A stretch of 64,000 nt of DNA from an uncultured Pelagibacteraceae bacterium (GTDB lineage Bacteria > Pseudomonadota > Alphaproteobacteria > Pelagibacterales > Pelagibacteraceae), in contig CACJOS010000001.1 in NCBI GenBank assembly GCA_902595115.1, positions 48,708 to 112,707 on the forward strand, read 5' to 3'. The position numbers and the translations under genes are program-made. The notes below the pieces were generated by a model. The model did no database searches, was not told the origin of the DNA, and saw nothing but the letters and a program-made list of their open reading frames with translations. Numbering within the stretch: the stretch's first letter is position 1; each line of letters opens with the position of its first letter. Shown here in pieces: positions 20,160 to 29,224 of the stretch.

Positions 20160-21482
20160 ATGGTGCTTTATAAAAAACAAATAAAAAATATTTTTTACTT
20201 TTTTTTAGCAAGCCATTTAATTTTATGGACGCTGATTCCATCCTTAACAAATAACAATCTACCACTAGATACAATCGAAGCTCTTGCATGGGGAAGTAAT
20301 TTAGATTGGGGATTTAACAAGCACCCTCCTATGAGCGCTTTCATGGTTGAAATTTTTTTTAACGTTTTTGGTTCAAATGATTGGGCTTATTATCTTCTTA
20401 GTCAATTATTTATAGTTTTCTCTTTTTTTATTGTATTTAAATTTAGTAGAGAAATTTTAAATAATGAAATTTTAGCTTTATTTTCTGTTTTTTTATTAGA
20501 GGGAATATATTTTTACAATTTTACAACTCCAGAATTTAACGTAAATGTTTGTCAAATTCCTTTTTGGACTCTAACTGTTTATTTTTCATGGAAAGTTTTT
20601 AATCAAAAAGTACCGACTTTTAAAGATTGTGCACTAGTTGGATTGTTTGCTGCTGGGGGGTTTTTATCCAAGTATTTATTTGTTTATTTACTAATTTCAA
20701 TTGACTTACTTTTTTTATATTTGATTTTTATAAAAAGGGAGAGAAAGTTTAATTTCAATTATATTTTATCAATTGAAGTTTTTTTAGTTTTATTAATTCC
20801 ACATTTAATATGGTTATTTAAAAACGATTTTATTACGATCACATATGGGTTAGCAAGATCTGGGTTGGAGACTTCAAGTTTTATTGATCATATGAGATAT
20901 CCAATAATATTTCTATTAAAACAAATTGGAATTATTTTACCGTTGATTGTTATGGCGGTGCTATTAATTAAAAAATTAAGATATAAATTAAACTTTAAAG
21001 ATAAAAACTTATTGTTTTTAATTTCGATTAATATTCTTCCTATTTTTTTAATGCTTTTAACTTCAATGATTACAGGCTCAAAGATAAGAACTATGTGGAT
21101 GACACCGTTTTATTTATTTTTTGGTACACTGATAATTTATGTTTTTCAAAAAGAAATATCTAAAATCAATTTCAAAAAGTTTTTCGTTGCTTTTGTTTTC
21201 CTATTTTTATTATCTCCAGTTACTTACGGATATATTTCAATTGCAAAAACAGACAAAAGAACAGACTACCCTGGTAAAGAGATCGCCGATAAAGTTCAAG
21301 CAAAATGGAATAAGGAATTTGAAGATCCAATTAATTTTGTTTTAGGTAATGAGTGGAACGCTGGAAATTTGTCCTATCATTTAAAATCAAGACCGGTTTG
21401 GGATGGCAACATAGATAAAAATAAGTTAGAAACTTATAATAAGTTTATTTGTATAGATGAAATTTGTGTGGGAAATAAATGA
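20160..21482 (+). CDS. GT39-type membrane glycosyltransferase (ArnT/PMT-like)
   Basis: It is a polytopic inner-membrane protein of 440 residues with about ten hydrophobic segments, likely using a polyprenyl-phosphate sugar as donor. The first periplasmic loop carries 'DTIEALAWGSNLDWGFNKHPPMSAF', the acidic-plus-HPP pattern of ArnT-like transferases, and the C-terminal tail is periplasmic. An upstream TTG (20142) is in frame but adds only a short polar run, so the ATG at 20160 was preferred. The stop overlaps a 42-codon membrane ORF (ATGA), followed at once by a GT2 gene, a plausible donor-making partner. Sugar and acceptor are unknown. Confidence 0.78.
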   Translation: MVLYKKQIKNIFYFFLASHLILWTLIPSLTNNNLPLDTIEALAWGSNLDWGFNKHPPMSAFMVEIFFNVFGSNDWAYYLLSQLFIVFSFFIVFKFSREILNNEILALFSVFLLEGIYFYNFTTPEFNVNVCQIPFWTLTVYFSWKVFNQKVPTFKDCALVGLFAAGGFLSKYLFVYLLISIDLLFLYLIFIKRERKFNFNYILSIEVFLVLLIPHLIWLFKNDFITITYGLARSGLETSSFIDHMRYPIIFLLKQIGIILPLIVMAVLLIKKLRYKLNFKDKNLLFLISINILPIFLMLLTSMITGSKIRTMWMTPFYLFFGTLIIYVFQKEISKINFKKFFVAFVFLFLLSPVTYGYISIAKTDKRTDYPGKEIADKVQAKWNKEFEDPINFVLGNEWNAGNLSYHLKSRPVWDGNIDKNKLETYNKFICIDEICVGNK

Positions 21483-21604
21483 ATGAGTTTTTAAATACAA
21501 AATTTAAAAAAGTAATTTTTATTATTGCAATTATTGCAATGATCGAACTTTCAGGACATGGAATATTTGCTTCATTATTTAGATTTCTAAATTCTCTAAA
21601 CTAA
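21479..21604 (+). CDS. small membrane protein, 41 residues, between two glycosyltransferases
   Basis: This short frame starts at an ATG that overlaps the GT39 stop (ATGA) and ends two bases before the GT2 start. The peptide begins 'MNEFLNTKFKKVIFIIAIIA' and has one transmembrane helix of about 18 residues flanked by lysines, then a short hydrophobic tail. Tight coupling on both sides argues for real translation. I do not recognise a family. A role as a small helper of the glycosylation machinery is inference from position only. Confidence 0.55.
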   Translation: MNEFLNTKFKKVIFIIAIIAMIELSGHGIFASLFRFLNSLN

Positions 21605-21606
21605 AA

Positions 21607-22473
21607 ATGAAAATAATAATATTGATACCGATTTATAACGATTGGCAATCTGCAACCAAACTCTTAGACAATATTAATAATGAAGTAAGTGGAATAGATC
21701 ATACTTTTTCAATAATTTTAGTAAACGACGCATCTACAGAACAAATTACAGAAAACCTCTCAAACTTTTCGAATTTAAATTCAGTTCAAATTTTAAATCT
21801 TAAACAAAATGTAGGCCATGCAAGATGTATTGCGACAGCTCTAAATCATATTATTAAAAATGAGGAGTTTGATTATGTAATTCCAATGGATGGAGATGGT
21901 GAGGATAGGCCTGAAGAAATAAAATTATTCATAGAAAATTTTAATTATCATCCAAATAAAACAATAGTAGGAGAAAGAGTTAAAAGATCAGAAAGTATTT
22001 TATTTAAACTGTGCTATTCATTTCATAAAATTTTAACTTATACCTTTACAGGCCAATCTATTAAATTCGGAAATTATACATGCTTGACAAAATCAACTAT
22101 AGAAAAAATGTTAAGCGATAAAGCAACTTGGAGCAGCTTCTCAGGATCATTAGCAAAAAATTGTAATGACAGAGCAGCAATTGCATCTGAGAGAGGTAAA
22201 AGATATTTTGGACCATCAAAAATGAGTTTTTTAAATCTTATAAAACATTCATTAGCAATAATTGGTGTATTTAAATTCAATGTTTTAATAAGATCAATTT
22301 TATTTATTTTGGTATATTTTTTTCTAATACATCAAAAAATATCATTTATAATGATTATACCAGTTATTTTAGTAGTAATATTCTTAATTAGTACATTTGT
22401 TATTTCTAAAAGAGAAAATTTGAATCAGATTGAAAACTCATTAGAAAATATTTTAAATATTCAAAAATTTTAA
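21607..22473 (+). CDS. family 2 glycosyltransferase with C-terminal membrane segments (DPM/GtrB-like)
   Basis: This 288-residue protein has a GT-A domain ('KIIILIPIYNDWQSATKLL', 'IILVNDAS', 'QNVGHARCIATAL', and the metal site 'YVIPMDGDGEDRPEEI') and two hydrophobic C-terminal segments (about residues 220-265). This layout fits dolichol/undecaprenyl-phosphate sugar synthases such as GtrB or DPM1. Such enzymes load a sugar on polyprenyl phosphate for use by a GT39 or GtrC-type transferase, and a GT39 gene lies just upstream. The substrate sugar cannot be inferred. The ammonium transporter fusion starts 4 bases after its stop, so it could share the transcript. Confidence 0.8.
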   Translation: MKIIILIPIYNDWQSATKLLDNINNEVSGIDHTFSIILVNDASTEQITENLSNFSNLNSVQILNLKQNVGHARCIATALNHIIKNEEFDYVIPMDGDGEDRPEEIKLFIENFNYHPNKTIVGERVKRSESILFKLCYSFHKILTYTFTGQSIKFGNYTCLTKSTIEKMLSDKATWSSFSGSLAKNCNDRAAIASERGKRYFGPSKMSFLNLIKHSLAIIGVFKFNVLIRSILFILVYFFLIHQKISFIMIIPVILVVIFLISTFVISKRENLNQIENSLENILNIQKF

Positions 22474-22477
22474 TATT

Positions 22478-24604
22478 ATGAGCAAAGACATGGCCCAAGA
22501 AGTAATAGAAAAATTAACAAGCAACATTGACACTTTGTGGGTAATTGATTGCGCTATTTTAGTTTTCATTATGCAAGCAGGATTTATGTGTATGGAAACA
22601 GGATTATCTAGATATAAAAACAGTATTAATGTTGCACTAAAAAATGCTGCTGACTTTGGTGTATCCGTAGTTATTTTTTGGATTTTTGGGTTTGGTATTA
22701 TGTTTGGTACTTCTTATAATGGTTTTTTTGGTACCGACTTGTTTTTTTTCAAAACAGAAAAAGCAGAATATATGACTTACTTTGTTTTTCAGGCAATGTT
22801 TGTTGCTACTGCCGCAACTATTATTTCTGGTGCTGTTGCGGAAAGAATGAAATTTAATGGATATTTAATTATGACAGTTTTAGCAACTGGAGTTATCTAT
22901 CCTGTTGTTGGTCATTGGGCATGGTCTTCGAGTTATCTTACGGGCTCAGTAAAATCTACTGGTTGGCTATCAGACTTAGGATTTATAGATTTTGCTGGCA
23001 GCACAATAGTTCACTCTGTGGGAGGATGGATTGCTTTGGCTGCTGTAATTATATTAGGTCCAAGAATAGGTAAATATTCAGAGGCGAATAAGGGAAAATT
23101 TACTGGATCTAGTTTCCCTTTAGCGGTTTTAGGCACACTTATTTTATGGTTTGGTTGGTTTGGTTTTAATGGAGGAAGTAATGGAGCAATGGATGAAGCG
23201 GTTCCATTAATTTTAATAAATACATTTTTAGCAGCAGCGTTTGGTTTATTAACCGGTTTAACTATTTCTTACTTTAAATATAAAAAACCTGATCCTTTTT
23301 ATATTATTTTAGGTCCATTAGCAGGACTGGTAGCAATCACTGCAGGATGTAATTCAATGACGTCAGTTGTCTCAATTTTAGTTGGAATAATAGGAGCAAT
23401 AATTGCAATCATAGTAAATGAAACATTAAATAACCTTGAAATTGATGATGTAGTTGGTGCTGTTCCAGTACATTTAGCAGCTGGTATTTGGGGAACTTTA
23501 GCGGTTGGTATATTTGGAGATTTAAATATTTTAGATACTGGTTTAGATAGATTTTCTCAAATTAAAATTCAATTAATCGGTATAGTTTCAATTGGTTTAT
23601 TTACGTTTGTTTCATCTTACACAGTGTTGAGTTTAGTTAATAAATTTTATCCTCTAAGGGTAAGTCCTGTACAAGAAGAGCTAGGATTAAATATTGCTGA
23701 GCACAATGCAGTTTCAGTTGAACATGATCTTATTTCGATTTTAGATAAACAATCAGAATCTGGTGATCTAAAAATTAGAGGTCCACAGGATCCATTTACT
23801 GCTGGCGGTGTGATTGGCCTTTATTACAATAAATTAATGAGTAAGTTAGAAACAAGTGAGGAAGAAAAAAATAAGTGGCGTGAAAGAATATCAAAAGAAG
23901 TTAAGCTAGCAGTAAAGGTTCAAGAAAACTTTTTACCAAAAAGAAATTTAAAAAATTATCCTGTTCAAGGTATAAATATAGCTGCAAGAGAAGTATCAGG
24001 AGATTTTTTTAGTTTTTACCCTCATAATGACAGTGTCTATTTTATAATTGCAGATGTAGCCGGCAAAGGGATACATGCAGGAATGGTTATGGCAAAAGCA
24101 TCTACATTATTTGAAATAATGTCTAGAGACAAAGTGGATGTAGATGAAATTGCATTTCACATGAACAATGACCTGTATTTAACTAAAACTAGTGGAATGT
24201 TTGTAACTTCAATTATAGGAAACTATAATTTAATCACAGGAGAAATTTCATGGGTAAATGCGGGTCATCAACCAGCTTTAATAAGAGACAAGAGTGGAAA
24301 CTTTGAGGAATTTGAGAGCAAATCACCACCACTAGGTGTGATTATACAAAAAACAAAATCAAATTATTCTATTAATAAAATTAATCTTAATAGTAACAGG
24401 CTATATGCATTTACCGATGGATTATCAGAAAGTTTGGATGAAAATAATCAAGAAATTGGCATTGAAGGTTCAAAAAAGGTCATAAATAATAATTTTAGCA
24501 AAAATGTTAATGATGAGCTTAATAACATTACTAAAGAGATAACTGACTCGTCAAAAATAAAAAAATTAAGTGATGATTTAACTATTGTTGTTATAGGTAA
24601 ATAA
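22478..24604 (+). CDS. ammonium transporter fused to a SpoIIE/RsbU-type protein phosphatase
   Basis: This is a 708-residue fusion. Residues about 15-405 form an Amt channel with eleven predicted helices; the pore His pair is His179 ('STIVHSVGG') and His332 ('VPVHLAAGIWG'), and the gate 'FVFQAMF' is present, so conduction looks possible. After 'LGLNIAEHNA' comes a linker (about 420-470) resembling HAMP-like linkers of Amt signalling fusions. A PP2C-type domain follows (about 475-708). Its metal-binding acids are intact: Asp509 ('VSGDFFSF'), Asp526 ('IADVAGKGIHAGMVMA'), Asp647 ('FTDGLSES') and Asp699/700 ('LSDDLTIVV'). An active serine/threonine phosphatase acting on a STAS partner is predicted, but no STAS or anti-sigma gene is nearby. 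Confidence 0.92.
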   Translation: MSKDMAQEVIEKLTSNIDTLWVIDCAILVFIMQAGFMCMETGLSRYKNSINVALKNAADFGVSVVIFWIFGFGIMFGTSYNGFFGTDLFFFKTEKAEYMTYFVFQAMFVATAATIISGAVAERMKFNGYLIMTVLATGVIYPVVGHWAWSSSYLTGSVKSTGWLSDLGFIDFAGSTIVHSVGGWIALAAVIILGPRIGKYSEANKGKFTGSSFPLAVLGTLILWFGWFGFNGGSNGAMDEAVPLILINTFLAAAFGLLTGLTISYFKYKKPDPFYIILGPLAGLVAITAGCNSMTSVVSILVGIIGAIIAIIVNETLNNLEIDDVVGAVPVHLAAGIWGTLAVGIFGDLNILDTGLDRFSQIKIQLIGIVSIGLFTFVSSYTVLSLVNKFYPLRVSPVQEELGLNIAEHNAVSVEHDLISILDKQSESGDLKIRGPQDPFTAGGVIGLYYNKLMSKLETSEEEKNKWRERISKEVKLAVKVQENFLPKRNLKNYPVQGINIAAREVSGDFFSFYPHNDSVYFIIADVAGKGIHAGMVMAKASTLFEIMSRDKVDVDEIAFHMNNDLYLTKTSGMFVTSIIGNYNLITGEISWVNAGHQPALIRDKSGNFEEFESKSPPLGVIIQKTKSNYSINKINLNSNRLYAFTDGLSESLDENNQEIGIEGSKKVINNNFSKNVNDELNNITKEITDSSKIKKLSDDLTIVVIGK

Positions 24605-24643
24605 TTTACTACTTAATTTTTTTAAAATTGATAAAATTAATTT

Positions 24644-25471
24644 ATGGAAATAAATCTTATTTCAGGTGCATTAGGTGCAGAAATCAAAGGTGTAGATTTA
24701 AAAGATTCTTCTGAGACAAATTGGAAAACGATTAATGATTTATTGTTAGAACATAAGGTTCTTTTTTTTAGAAATCAAAATATTACAGCAGAACAGCAGA
24801 TTAATTTTGCTAAGAACTTTGGACCTCTTGAAAAACACGTTTATGTAAAAGGTAGAGAAGAGTTTCCTGAGATAATAAGAATAATCAAAAAACCTGATGA
24901 AAAACACCAATGGGGAGAAAATTGGCATACAGATGTAAGTTATAATCCAAAGCCTACAAAAGTAATCATTTTAAGATCAATTAAAATTCCTCCTGTTGGT
25001 GGCGATACAATGTTTTCAAATATGGAATTAGCTTATGAAACTTTAGATAGTGAACTTAAAGAAAAAATCAAAGATAAGAAAGCTATTCATAGCTCTCTTG
25101 GTGCTGCAGCATTTGTAGAAGCTTATAAAGGCATGGAAGGTAATGGCAATGTAGATGAATATTCAAACAGTCATCCAATAGTAAGAACCCACCCAGAAAC
25201 GGGAAAAAAAATTCTTTATGTGAATTCTATGTACACAAAAAGAATTGAGGGTCTTGACGAAAATGAAAGTGATGAAATATTAAAAAAATTATACGCTCAT
25301 CAAGAAAGATTAGATCTTACATGTAGATTTAGGTGGACTGAAAATGCTGTAGCAATTTGGGATAATAGAAGTACACAACATCAAGGTTTATCAGATTTTT
25401 TTCCTGGAAGGGGATTGGGACACGAAAGAGTAATGGATAGAGTTGCTATAGAAGGTGATCAACCTATCTAA
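24644..25471 (+). CDS. TauD/TfdA-family 2-oxoglutarate-dependent dioxygenase
   Basis: It is a non-haem Fe(II) dioxygenase of 275 residues. The iron ligands are His95 and Asp97 in 'ENWHTDVSYNPKP' and His246 in 'NRSTQHQGLSDFFPG'; the 2-oxoglutarate-binding Arg is in 'GHERVMDRVAIEG'. 'LFFRNQNITAEQQINFAKNFGPL' is a standard N-terminal block. Family substrates include taurine, other sulfonates, 2,4-D-like ethers and carnitine precursors; none can be chosen from the sequence. No sulfonate ABC transporter is near, which argues against a simple taurine locus. An alginate-lyase-like gene begins 5 bases downstream. Confidence 0.88.
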   Translation: MEINLISGALGAEIKGVDLKDSSETNWKTINDLLLEHKVLFFRNQNITAEQQINFAKNFGPLEKHVYVKGREEFPEIIRIIKKPDEKHQWGENWHTDVSYNPKPTKVIILRSIKIPPVGGDTMFSNMELAYETLDSELKEKIKDKKAIHSSLGAAAFVEAYKGMEGNGNVDEYSNSHPIVRTHPETGKKILYVNSMYTKRIEGLDENESDEILKKLYAHQERLDLTCRFRWTENAVAIWDNRSTQHQGLSDFFPGRGLGHERVMDRVAIEGDQPI

Positions 25472-25476
25472 ACAAA

Positions 25477-26664
25477 ATGTTTAGATATATTGTTATATTT
25501 TTTTTAATTTTATTTTGTACATCTGTATCTGCAAATTTTAAACAAATAAAAAAAAAAGCTGAAATTAATAATCCTGAAATTATATTTCCAATACCAGCAA
25601 ATTTAAAGAATTGCCAAACAGAATTATATGTCAGTCCTGAAAATAACTTTGTTACACCTGTTTTAAAAGTTGAAGCGCCTGAGGGATATGGCCTGGATGA
25701 TAGATTTAATCATGCACAAAATAAATTTGAGAACTTTAGTTTCCCATGTTCAGGAGGAAATATTGAAGCTTGCCAGAATGTTAAGAGAGTTATTTTAGAA
25801 TGGGCAAAAGCAAATGCCGCACAAAGAACAGGACCCTCAGATCATGAAGGAAGACACTGGAATGATACGCTTACCGTAAATCTTTATATAGCATCTCCAA
25901 TGATGGCAGCTTATTCTTTCGCTAAGCAAGTTATAAATATCCCAGAAAATGAAGATAAAATTATAAAAGACTGGTTCAAAAAAATTGTAAAGAAAAATCA
26001 ACATCTCATGTATGGTTTAAAAAATTATGATTATGGTGGTGCCTCTGGTGTTCCTAGAAGAGCACATAATCATGCTTTATCTTCAGCCGTTTCTCACATG
26101 CAATTAGGCGTTTTATTGAATGATAGCAAATTGTTTAGAAAAGCATTTAAAAACTATGAAGCAGCAATTAAATACCAACGAAAAGATGGAAGTATGCCGA
26201 TTGAAACAAGAAGAGGTGGAAGAGCGATGTTCTATCAAGGAAGAGCGATGAATGCACTCGCTGTCATAGCAATAATAGCTGAACATCAAGGATACAATAT
26301 TTGGGACTTAAATTTCAAAGGCAAAAATTATCACAACTTAGTTAAATTTTTTATTGATTTTACTGAGAATAATGAAAAAGTTTTCAAGTACGCTAAAGAA
26401 AATAGATGGCCAGGACCAGCTAAAGATTACAAGGCTCAAGATTTAAGGTCTAATTCAGGAAGTAATTGGGGTTGGTTATACGCTTATGCAACGCGTTTTC
26501 CTGATCATGAAAATATAAAAAGATTAAAAAAATGGTCTGAAAATAAAAGCGAACTTAATTCTTATCAGAGTAAAATAGTTTATAATTTCTTAAATATTAA
26601 AAAAAAAGGCTTTGGTAGCGCTTCTTGGACTGTTGTTGAACCAAATTGTCATTTCTCTAAGTAG
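25477..26664 (+). CDS. alginate-lyase-like (PL5-type) secreted protein
   Basis: It is a 395-residue exported protein with a signal peptide of about 19 residues ('[19 protein letters not shown]'). The mature part looks like the alpha/alpha toroid of the alginate_lyase (PF05426) group: '[24 protein letters not shown]', '[41 protein letters not shown]' and '[15 protein letters not shown]' match PL5 blocks. The H-N-H and the Arg/Tyr in the second block are candidate catalytic residues. Family members cleave mannuronate-rich polysaccharides in the periplasm. Whether this one degrades an algal polymer or acts on a cell's own glycan is not visible. Its stop overlaps the convergent umuC by 8 bases. 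Confidence 0.75.
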   Translation: MFRYIVIFFLILFCTSVSANFKQIKKKAEINNPEIIFPIPANLKNCQTELYVSPENNFVTPVLKVEAPEGYGLDDRFNHAQNKFENFSFPCSGGNIEACQNVKRVILEWAKANAAQRTGPSDHEGRHWNDTLTVNLYIASPMMAAYSFAKQVINIPENEDKIIKDWFKKIVKKNQHLMYGLKNYDYGGASGVPRRAHNHALSSAVSHMQLGVLLNDSKLFRKAFKNYEAAIKYQRKDGSMPIETRRGGRAMFYQGRAMNALAVIAIIAEHQGYNIWDLNFKGKNYHNLVKFFIDFTENNEKVFKYAKENRWPGPAKDYKAQDLRSNSGSNWGWLYAYATRFPDHENIKRLKKWSENKSELNSYQSKIVYNFLNIKKKGFGSASWTVVEPNCHFSK

Positions 26665-27937
26665 TTTTTATTTTTGGCAGTGAATAAAAGTCAGCTGTAT
26701 CAATTTTGGATGAATGTTCTCTTCTCATATTCCATTTTTTATAAACACCTGCACTTGCAAGACTTAGCGTAGATCTTCCATAACGGTAATTTGTATTATC
26801 CATTGATCTCATTAGCCTATTTATTTTTTCATCTTTTTCAGATGAGAACAAATTTTCTTTTTGATTTTCATTTGATAGCCCTGTTAGCATCACCCCTGCT
26901 TTTTGATATCGACAACCATGTTTAAATATCTCTTCTAATATTGATACTGCAGCCGTAACAGTTTCTATACTATTGTTCGTTGCAATCGGAAAATCAACTG
27001 TTTTTGAATTTGAATAATAACCCAAATTTCTTTGGAAAGGACTTGTTCTAACAAAAACGGTTATCGCTTTTGCAACTAAATTTTCCGACCTAATTTTCTC
27101 AGAAGCATTTAAACAATAACTTGCAACTGCTTCTTTTAATTCTTGGAAATGTTCAACTCTTTTTCCAAATGAACGAGACACAACACAACTTTTTCTTTTT
27201 GATTGTGTTGTTTCTAAATCAATACAAGGAATACCTCTAAGCTCCATGGCTGTTCTTGAACTTAAAACATTTGAACATTTTTTAATCCAGGTATTTGATT
27301 TATTTTTTAATTGCTTGGCGTTATAAACGCCGTGTTTTTGATAAAATTTAGTTAACTGTCTTCCAACTCCCCATACATCATTTATTTCAATTTTTTCTAA
27401 TATCGGATCAAGATTTTCAATACCAATTAAACTTGTAACACCAGATTGTTTTTTCTTTGCAATATGATTTGCAATTTTGCTTAAAGTTTTTGTTTTTGCT
27501 ATACCGATACTTGTTGGTATCCCCGTCCACTGTAAAACAGTATTTCTGATTTCCTTCCCAACTTCTTCAACTTCTTCATCAGAAAAGTTTGATAAATCCA
27601 TAAATGCTTCATCAATTGAATAAACCTCTATATCAGAATTAAATCTTTTTAGAGTTCTCATTACTCTTCTTGATAAATCGCCATATAAAGAATAATTTGA
27701 TGAAAATACATTTACTTTATTTTTTATAATTATATCTTTTGCTTTAAAGTAAGGTTCACCCATTTTAATACCTAAAGCTTTTGCTTCATTAGACCTTGAA
27801 ATTATACAGCCATCATTATTAGATAAAACTACAACAGGTTTTTTTCTTATTTTTGGGTTAAATAATCTTTCACAAGAAACATAGAAAGAATTGCAATCAA
27901 TTAATGCAATTTTTTTAGTATACTGAGTGGATGACAT
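26657..27937 (-). CDS. umuC: Y-family DNA polymerase, UmuC type
   Basis: It is the catalytic subunit of an error-prone translesion polymerase (Pol V). The 426-residue protein starts '[19 protein letters not shown]', followed by '[30 protein letters not shown]' and the catalytic '[12 protein letters not shown]', all Y-family hallmarks. Helix-hairpin-helix and little-finger regions follow, and the C terminus has the UmuC-specific '[13 protein letters not shown]' block. It overlaps umuD by 23 bases on the same strand, so expression should follow the predicted SOS box in front of umuD. Confidence 0.94.
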   Translation of the reverse strand: MSSTQYTKKIALIDCNSFYVSCERLFNPKIRKKPVVVLSNNDGCIISRSNEAKALGIKMGEPYFKAKDIIIKNKVNVFSSNYSLYGDLSRRVMRTLKRFNSDIEVYSIDEAFMDLSNFSDEEVEEVGKEIRNTVLQWTGIPTSIGIAKTKTLSKIANHIAKKKQSGVTSLIGIENLDPILEKIEINDVWGVGRQLTKFYQKHGVYNAKQLKNKSNTWIKKCSNVLSSRTAMELRGIPCIDLETTQSKRKSCVVSRSFGKRVEHFQELKEAVASYCLNASEKIRSENLVAKAITVFVRTSPFQRNLGYYSNSKTVDFPIATNNSIETVTAAVSILEEIFKHGCRYQKAGVMLTGLSNENQKENLFSSEKDEKINRLMRSMDNTNYRYGRSTLSLASAGVYKKWNMRREHSSKIDTADFYSLPKIKTT

Positions 27938-28310
27938 AAGTTACAACTCCCCAAATAAAAATATCTTCTTCTTCGTTAATTAAAATTCTATCTTTGAAAT
28001 TTTTAGATCCTGAGGTTAAAAATTTTTTATCTCTTTCTTGTACAAAGCTTTTAACCACTAATTCGTCATGAACATTTGCAATTACAGTTGAAAAATTTCT
28101 AGGTGTTAAACTTTTATCAACGACTAATATATCTCCATCATTGATACCAACATCAGTCATTGATTTTCCCTGAACTCTGATTACAAAAGTTGCTGGAACA
28201 TTCTTAATTAAGTGAACGTTTAAATCTATATCTTCCTCTATGTAATCGGTAGCTGGAGACGGAAAACCAGCTCCTGCTTTGTGTAAATAGTAAGGTATAG
28301 TCAGTTTCAT
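27915..28310 (-). CDS. umuD: UmuD-type LexA-family autoprotease
   Basis: It is the self-cleaving partner of UmuC, 131 residues from the ATG at 28308-28310. The predicted cleavage bond is Ala14-Gly15 in '[13 protein letters not shown]', replacing the Cys-Gly of the E. coli protein. The Ser-Lys dyad is Ser50 in '[14 protein letters not shown]' and Lys87 in 'DELVVKSF'. An in-frame start 87 bases further upstream would place extra residues before the conserved N terminus and run through the SOS box, so it was rejected. There is no DNA-binding domain, which separates it from LexA. Confidence 0.93.
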   Translation of the reverse strand: MKLTIPYYLHKAGAGFPSPATDYIEEDIDLNVHLIKNVPATFVIRVQGKSMTDVGINDGDILVVDKSLTPRNFSTVIANVHDELVVKSFVQERDKKFLTSGSKNFKDRILINEEEDIFIWGVVTYVIHSVY

Positions 28311-28317
28311 AATAAAT

Positions 28318-28332
28318 GTTCTTATTTTGTTC
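28318..28332 (-). promoter_or_regulatory. predicted SOS (LexA) box of umuDC
   Basis: Read on the gene strand this is GAAC-AAAATAA-GAAC, an exact match to the alphaproteobacterial GAAC-N7-GAAC (GTTC-N7-GTTC) LexA operator, 8-22 bases before the umuD start. The 14 bases AATGAGAACAAAAT covering its 5' half recur exactly in front of recA. Confidence 0.82.
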
Positions 28333-28389
28333 TCATTAGTACAACACTTATTCAATAGTGTCAAATAGGTTGTATTTTGAGTCTGGAAC

Positions 28390-28411
28390 TGAATCAAAAG
28401 TGAATCAAAAC
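28390..28411. repeat. tandem 11-base repeat in the umuD-GFA gap
   Basis: TGAATCAAAAG and TGAATCAAAAC lie back to back, followed by GTGAAC, which is a partial third unit. They occupy the middle of the 173-base divergent gap between umuD and the first GFA gene. They could be a binding-site array for the rightward promoter or just low-complexity sequence. Confidence 0.45.
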
Positions 28412-28483
28412 GTGAACATCCAAACTACATTTTGTTGGATTGTGGATAACTTGGACAAGGGATAGATTGCTTGCATATAAATT

Positions 28484-28855
28484 ATGGAAAAATTGAATTG
28501 TCATTGTGGTCAGATTGAAATTGAAGTGAACTTAAACAAAGGCTTAGAAGATCTTTATAGATGCAATTGTTCAATGTGTAAAAGGAAGGGAGCAATAAGT
28601 ACTGTGATTGATAAAAAAGATTTGAAGGTGACAAAAGGAGAAGAGTTATTAAAATTTTATCAATTCAATACAAACGTTGCTAAACATTATTTTTGTACTA
28701 ATTGTGGAATATATACACACAATCAAAGAAGAGCAGATCCTAATACATATGGTATAAATGTAGGATGCTTAAATGGAATAACAGAAGATGAGCTATTTAA
28801 ATTTAGAGTAAGAATAAATGATGGACATAATCATATATTAGATAGGAAAAAATAA
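28484..28855 (+). CDS. GFA-family zinc protein, first of a tandem pair
   Basis: This 123-residue protein belongs to the family named after glutathione-dependent formaldehyde-activating enzyme, with a zinc-binding Mss4-like fold. Cysteines occur in the family pattern: 'LNCHCGQI' at the N terminus, 'RCNCSMCKRKGA' (two C-x2-C-type ligands) and 'HYFCTNCGIYTHN'. Many members bind zinc without a proven enzyme activity, so formaldehyde chemistry is only a possibility. A close paralog begins at its last base, indicating a tandem duplication. Confidence 0.85.
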   Translation: MEKLNCHCGQIEIEVNLNKGLEDLYRCNCSMCKRKGAISTVIDKKDLKVTKGEELLKFYQFNTNVAKHYFCTNCGIYTHNQRRADPNTYGINVGCLNGITEDELFKFRVRINDGHNHILDRKK

Positions 28856-29223
28856 TGATAAAAAAATTAAAATGCCACTGTGGAAATGTAGAAGCTGAAG
28901 TAAACATTCCAGACAATGGAATTGAAAAAATAATGAGATGTAATTGTTCTATCTGTAAAAAAAAAGGATACGTAATTGGAGTATTAGGTGAAAATGATTT
29001 TAAATTAGTTAAAGGAGAAGAATCTTTAAAACTTTATCAATTTTATACTAATACTGCTAAACATTATTTTTGTACTAACTGTGGAATTCATACACATAAT
29101 AGACCAAGAATAAATCCAAAAATTTATGGAATAAACGTTGCTTGTATAGATGACATTGATGTTTTCAAATTTAAAGATGTAGCTGTAAATGATGGTCGGA
29201 ATCATCCTTTAGATAAAAAATAA
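28855..29223 (+). CDS. GFA-family zinc protein, second of a tandem pair
   Basis: This 122-residue paralog of the preceding gene starts at the overlapping TAATG. It keeps the same cysteine framework: 'KCHCGNVEAEV', 'RCNCSICKKKG', 'KHYFCTNCGIHTHN'. The two proteins share long identical runs around the last zinc site ('AKHYFCTNCGI') but differ at both ends. The two copies may form a heteromer or differ in substrate. The function is as uncertain as for its neighbour. Confidence 0.85.
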   Translation: MIKKLKCHCGNVEAEVNIPDNGIEKIMRCNCSICKKKGYVIGVLGENDFKLVKGEESLKLYQFYTNTAKHYFCTNCGIHTHNRPRINPKIYGINVACIDDIDVFKFKDVAVNDGRNHPLDKK

Positions 29224-29224
29224 A

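Noticed and set aside
28311..28397. N-terminal extension of UmuD by 29 residues from an upstream in-frame start
   Set aside because: The extension would cover the SOS box, is not family-like, and the ATG at 28310 gives the standard UmuD N terminus.
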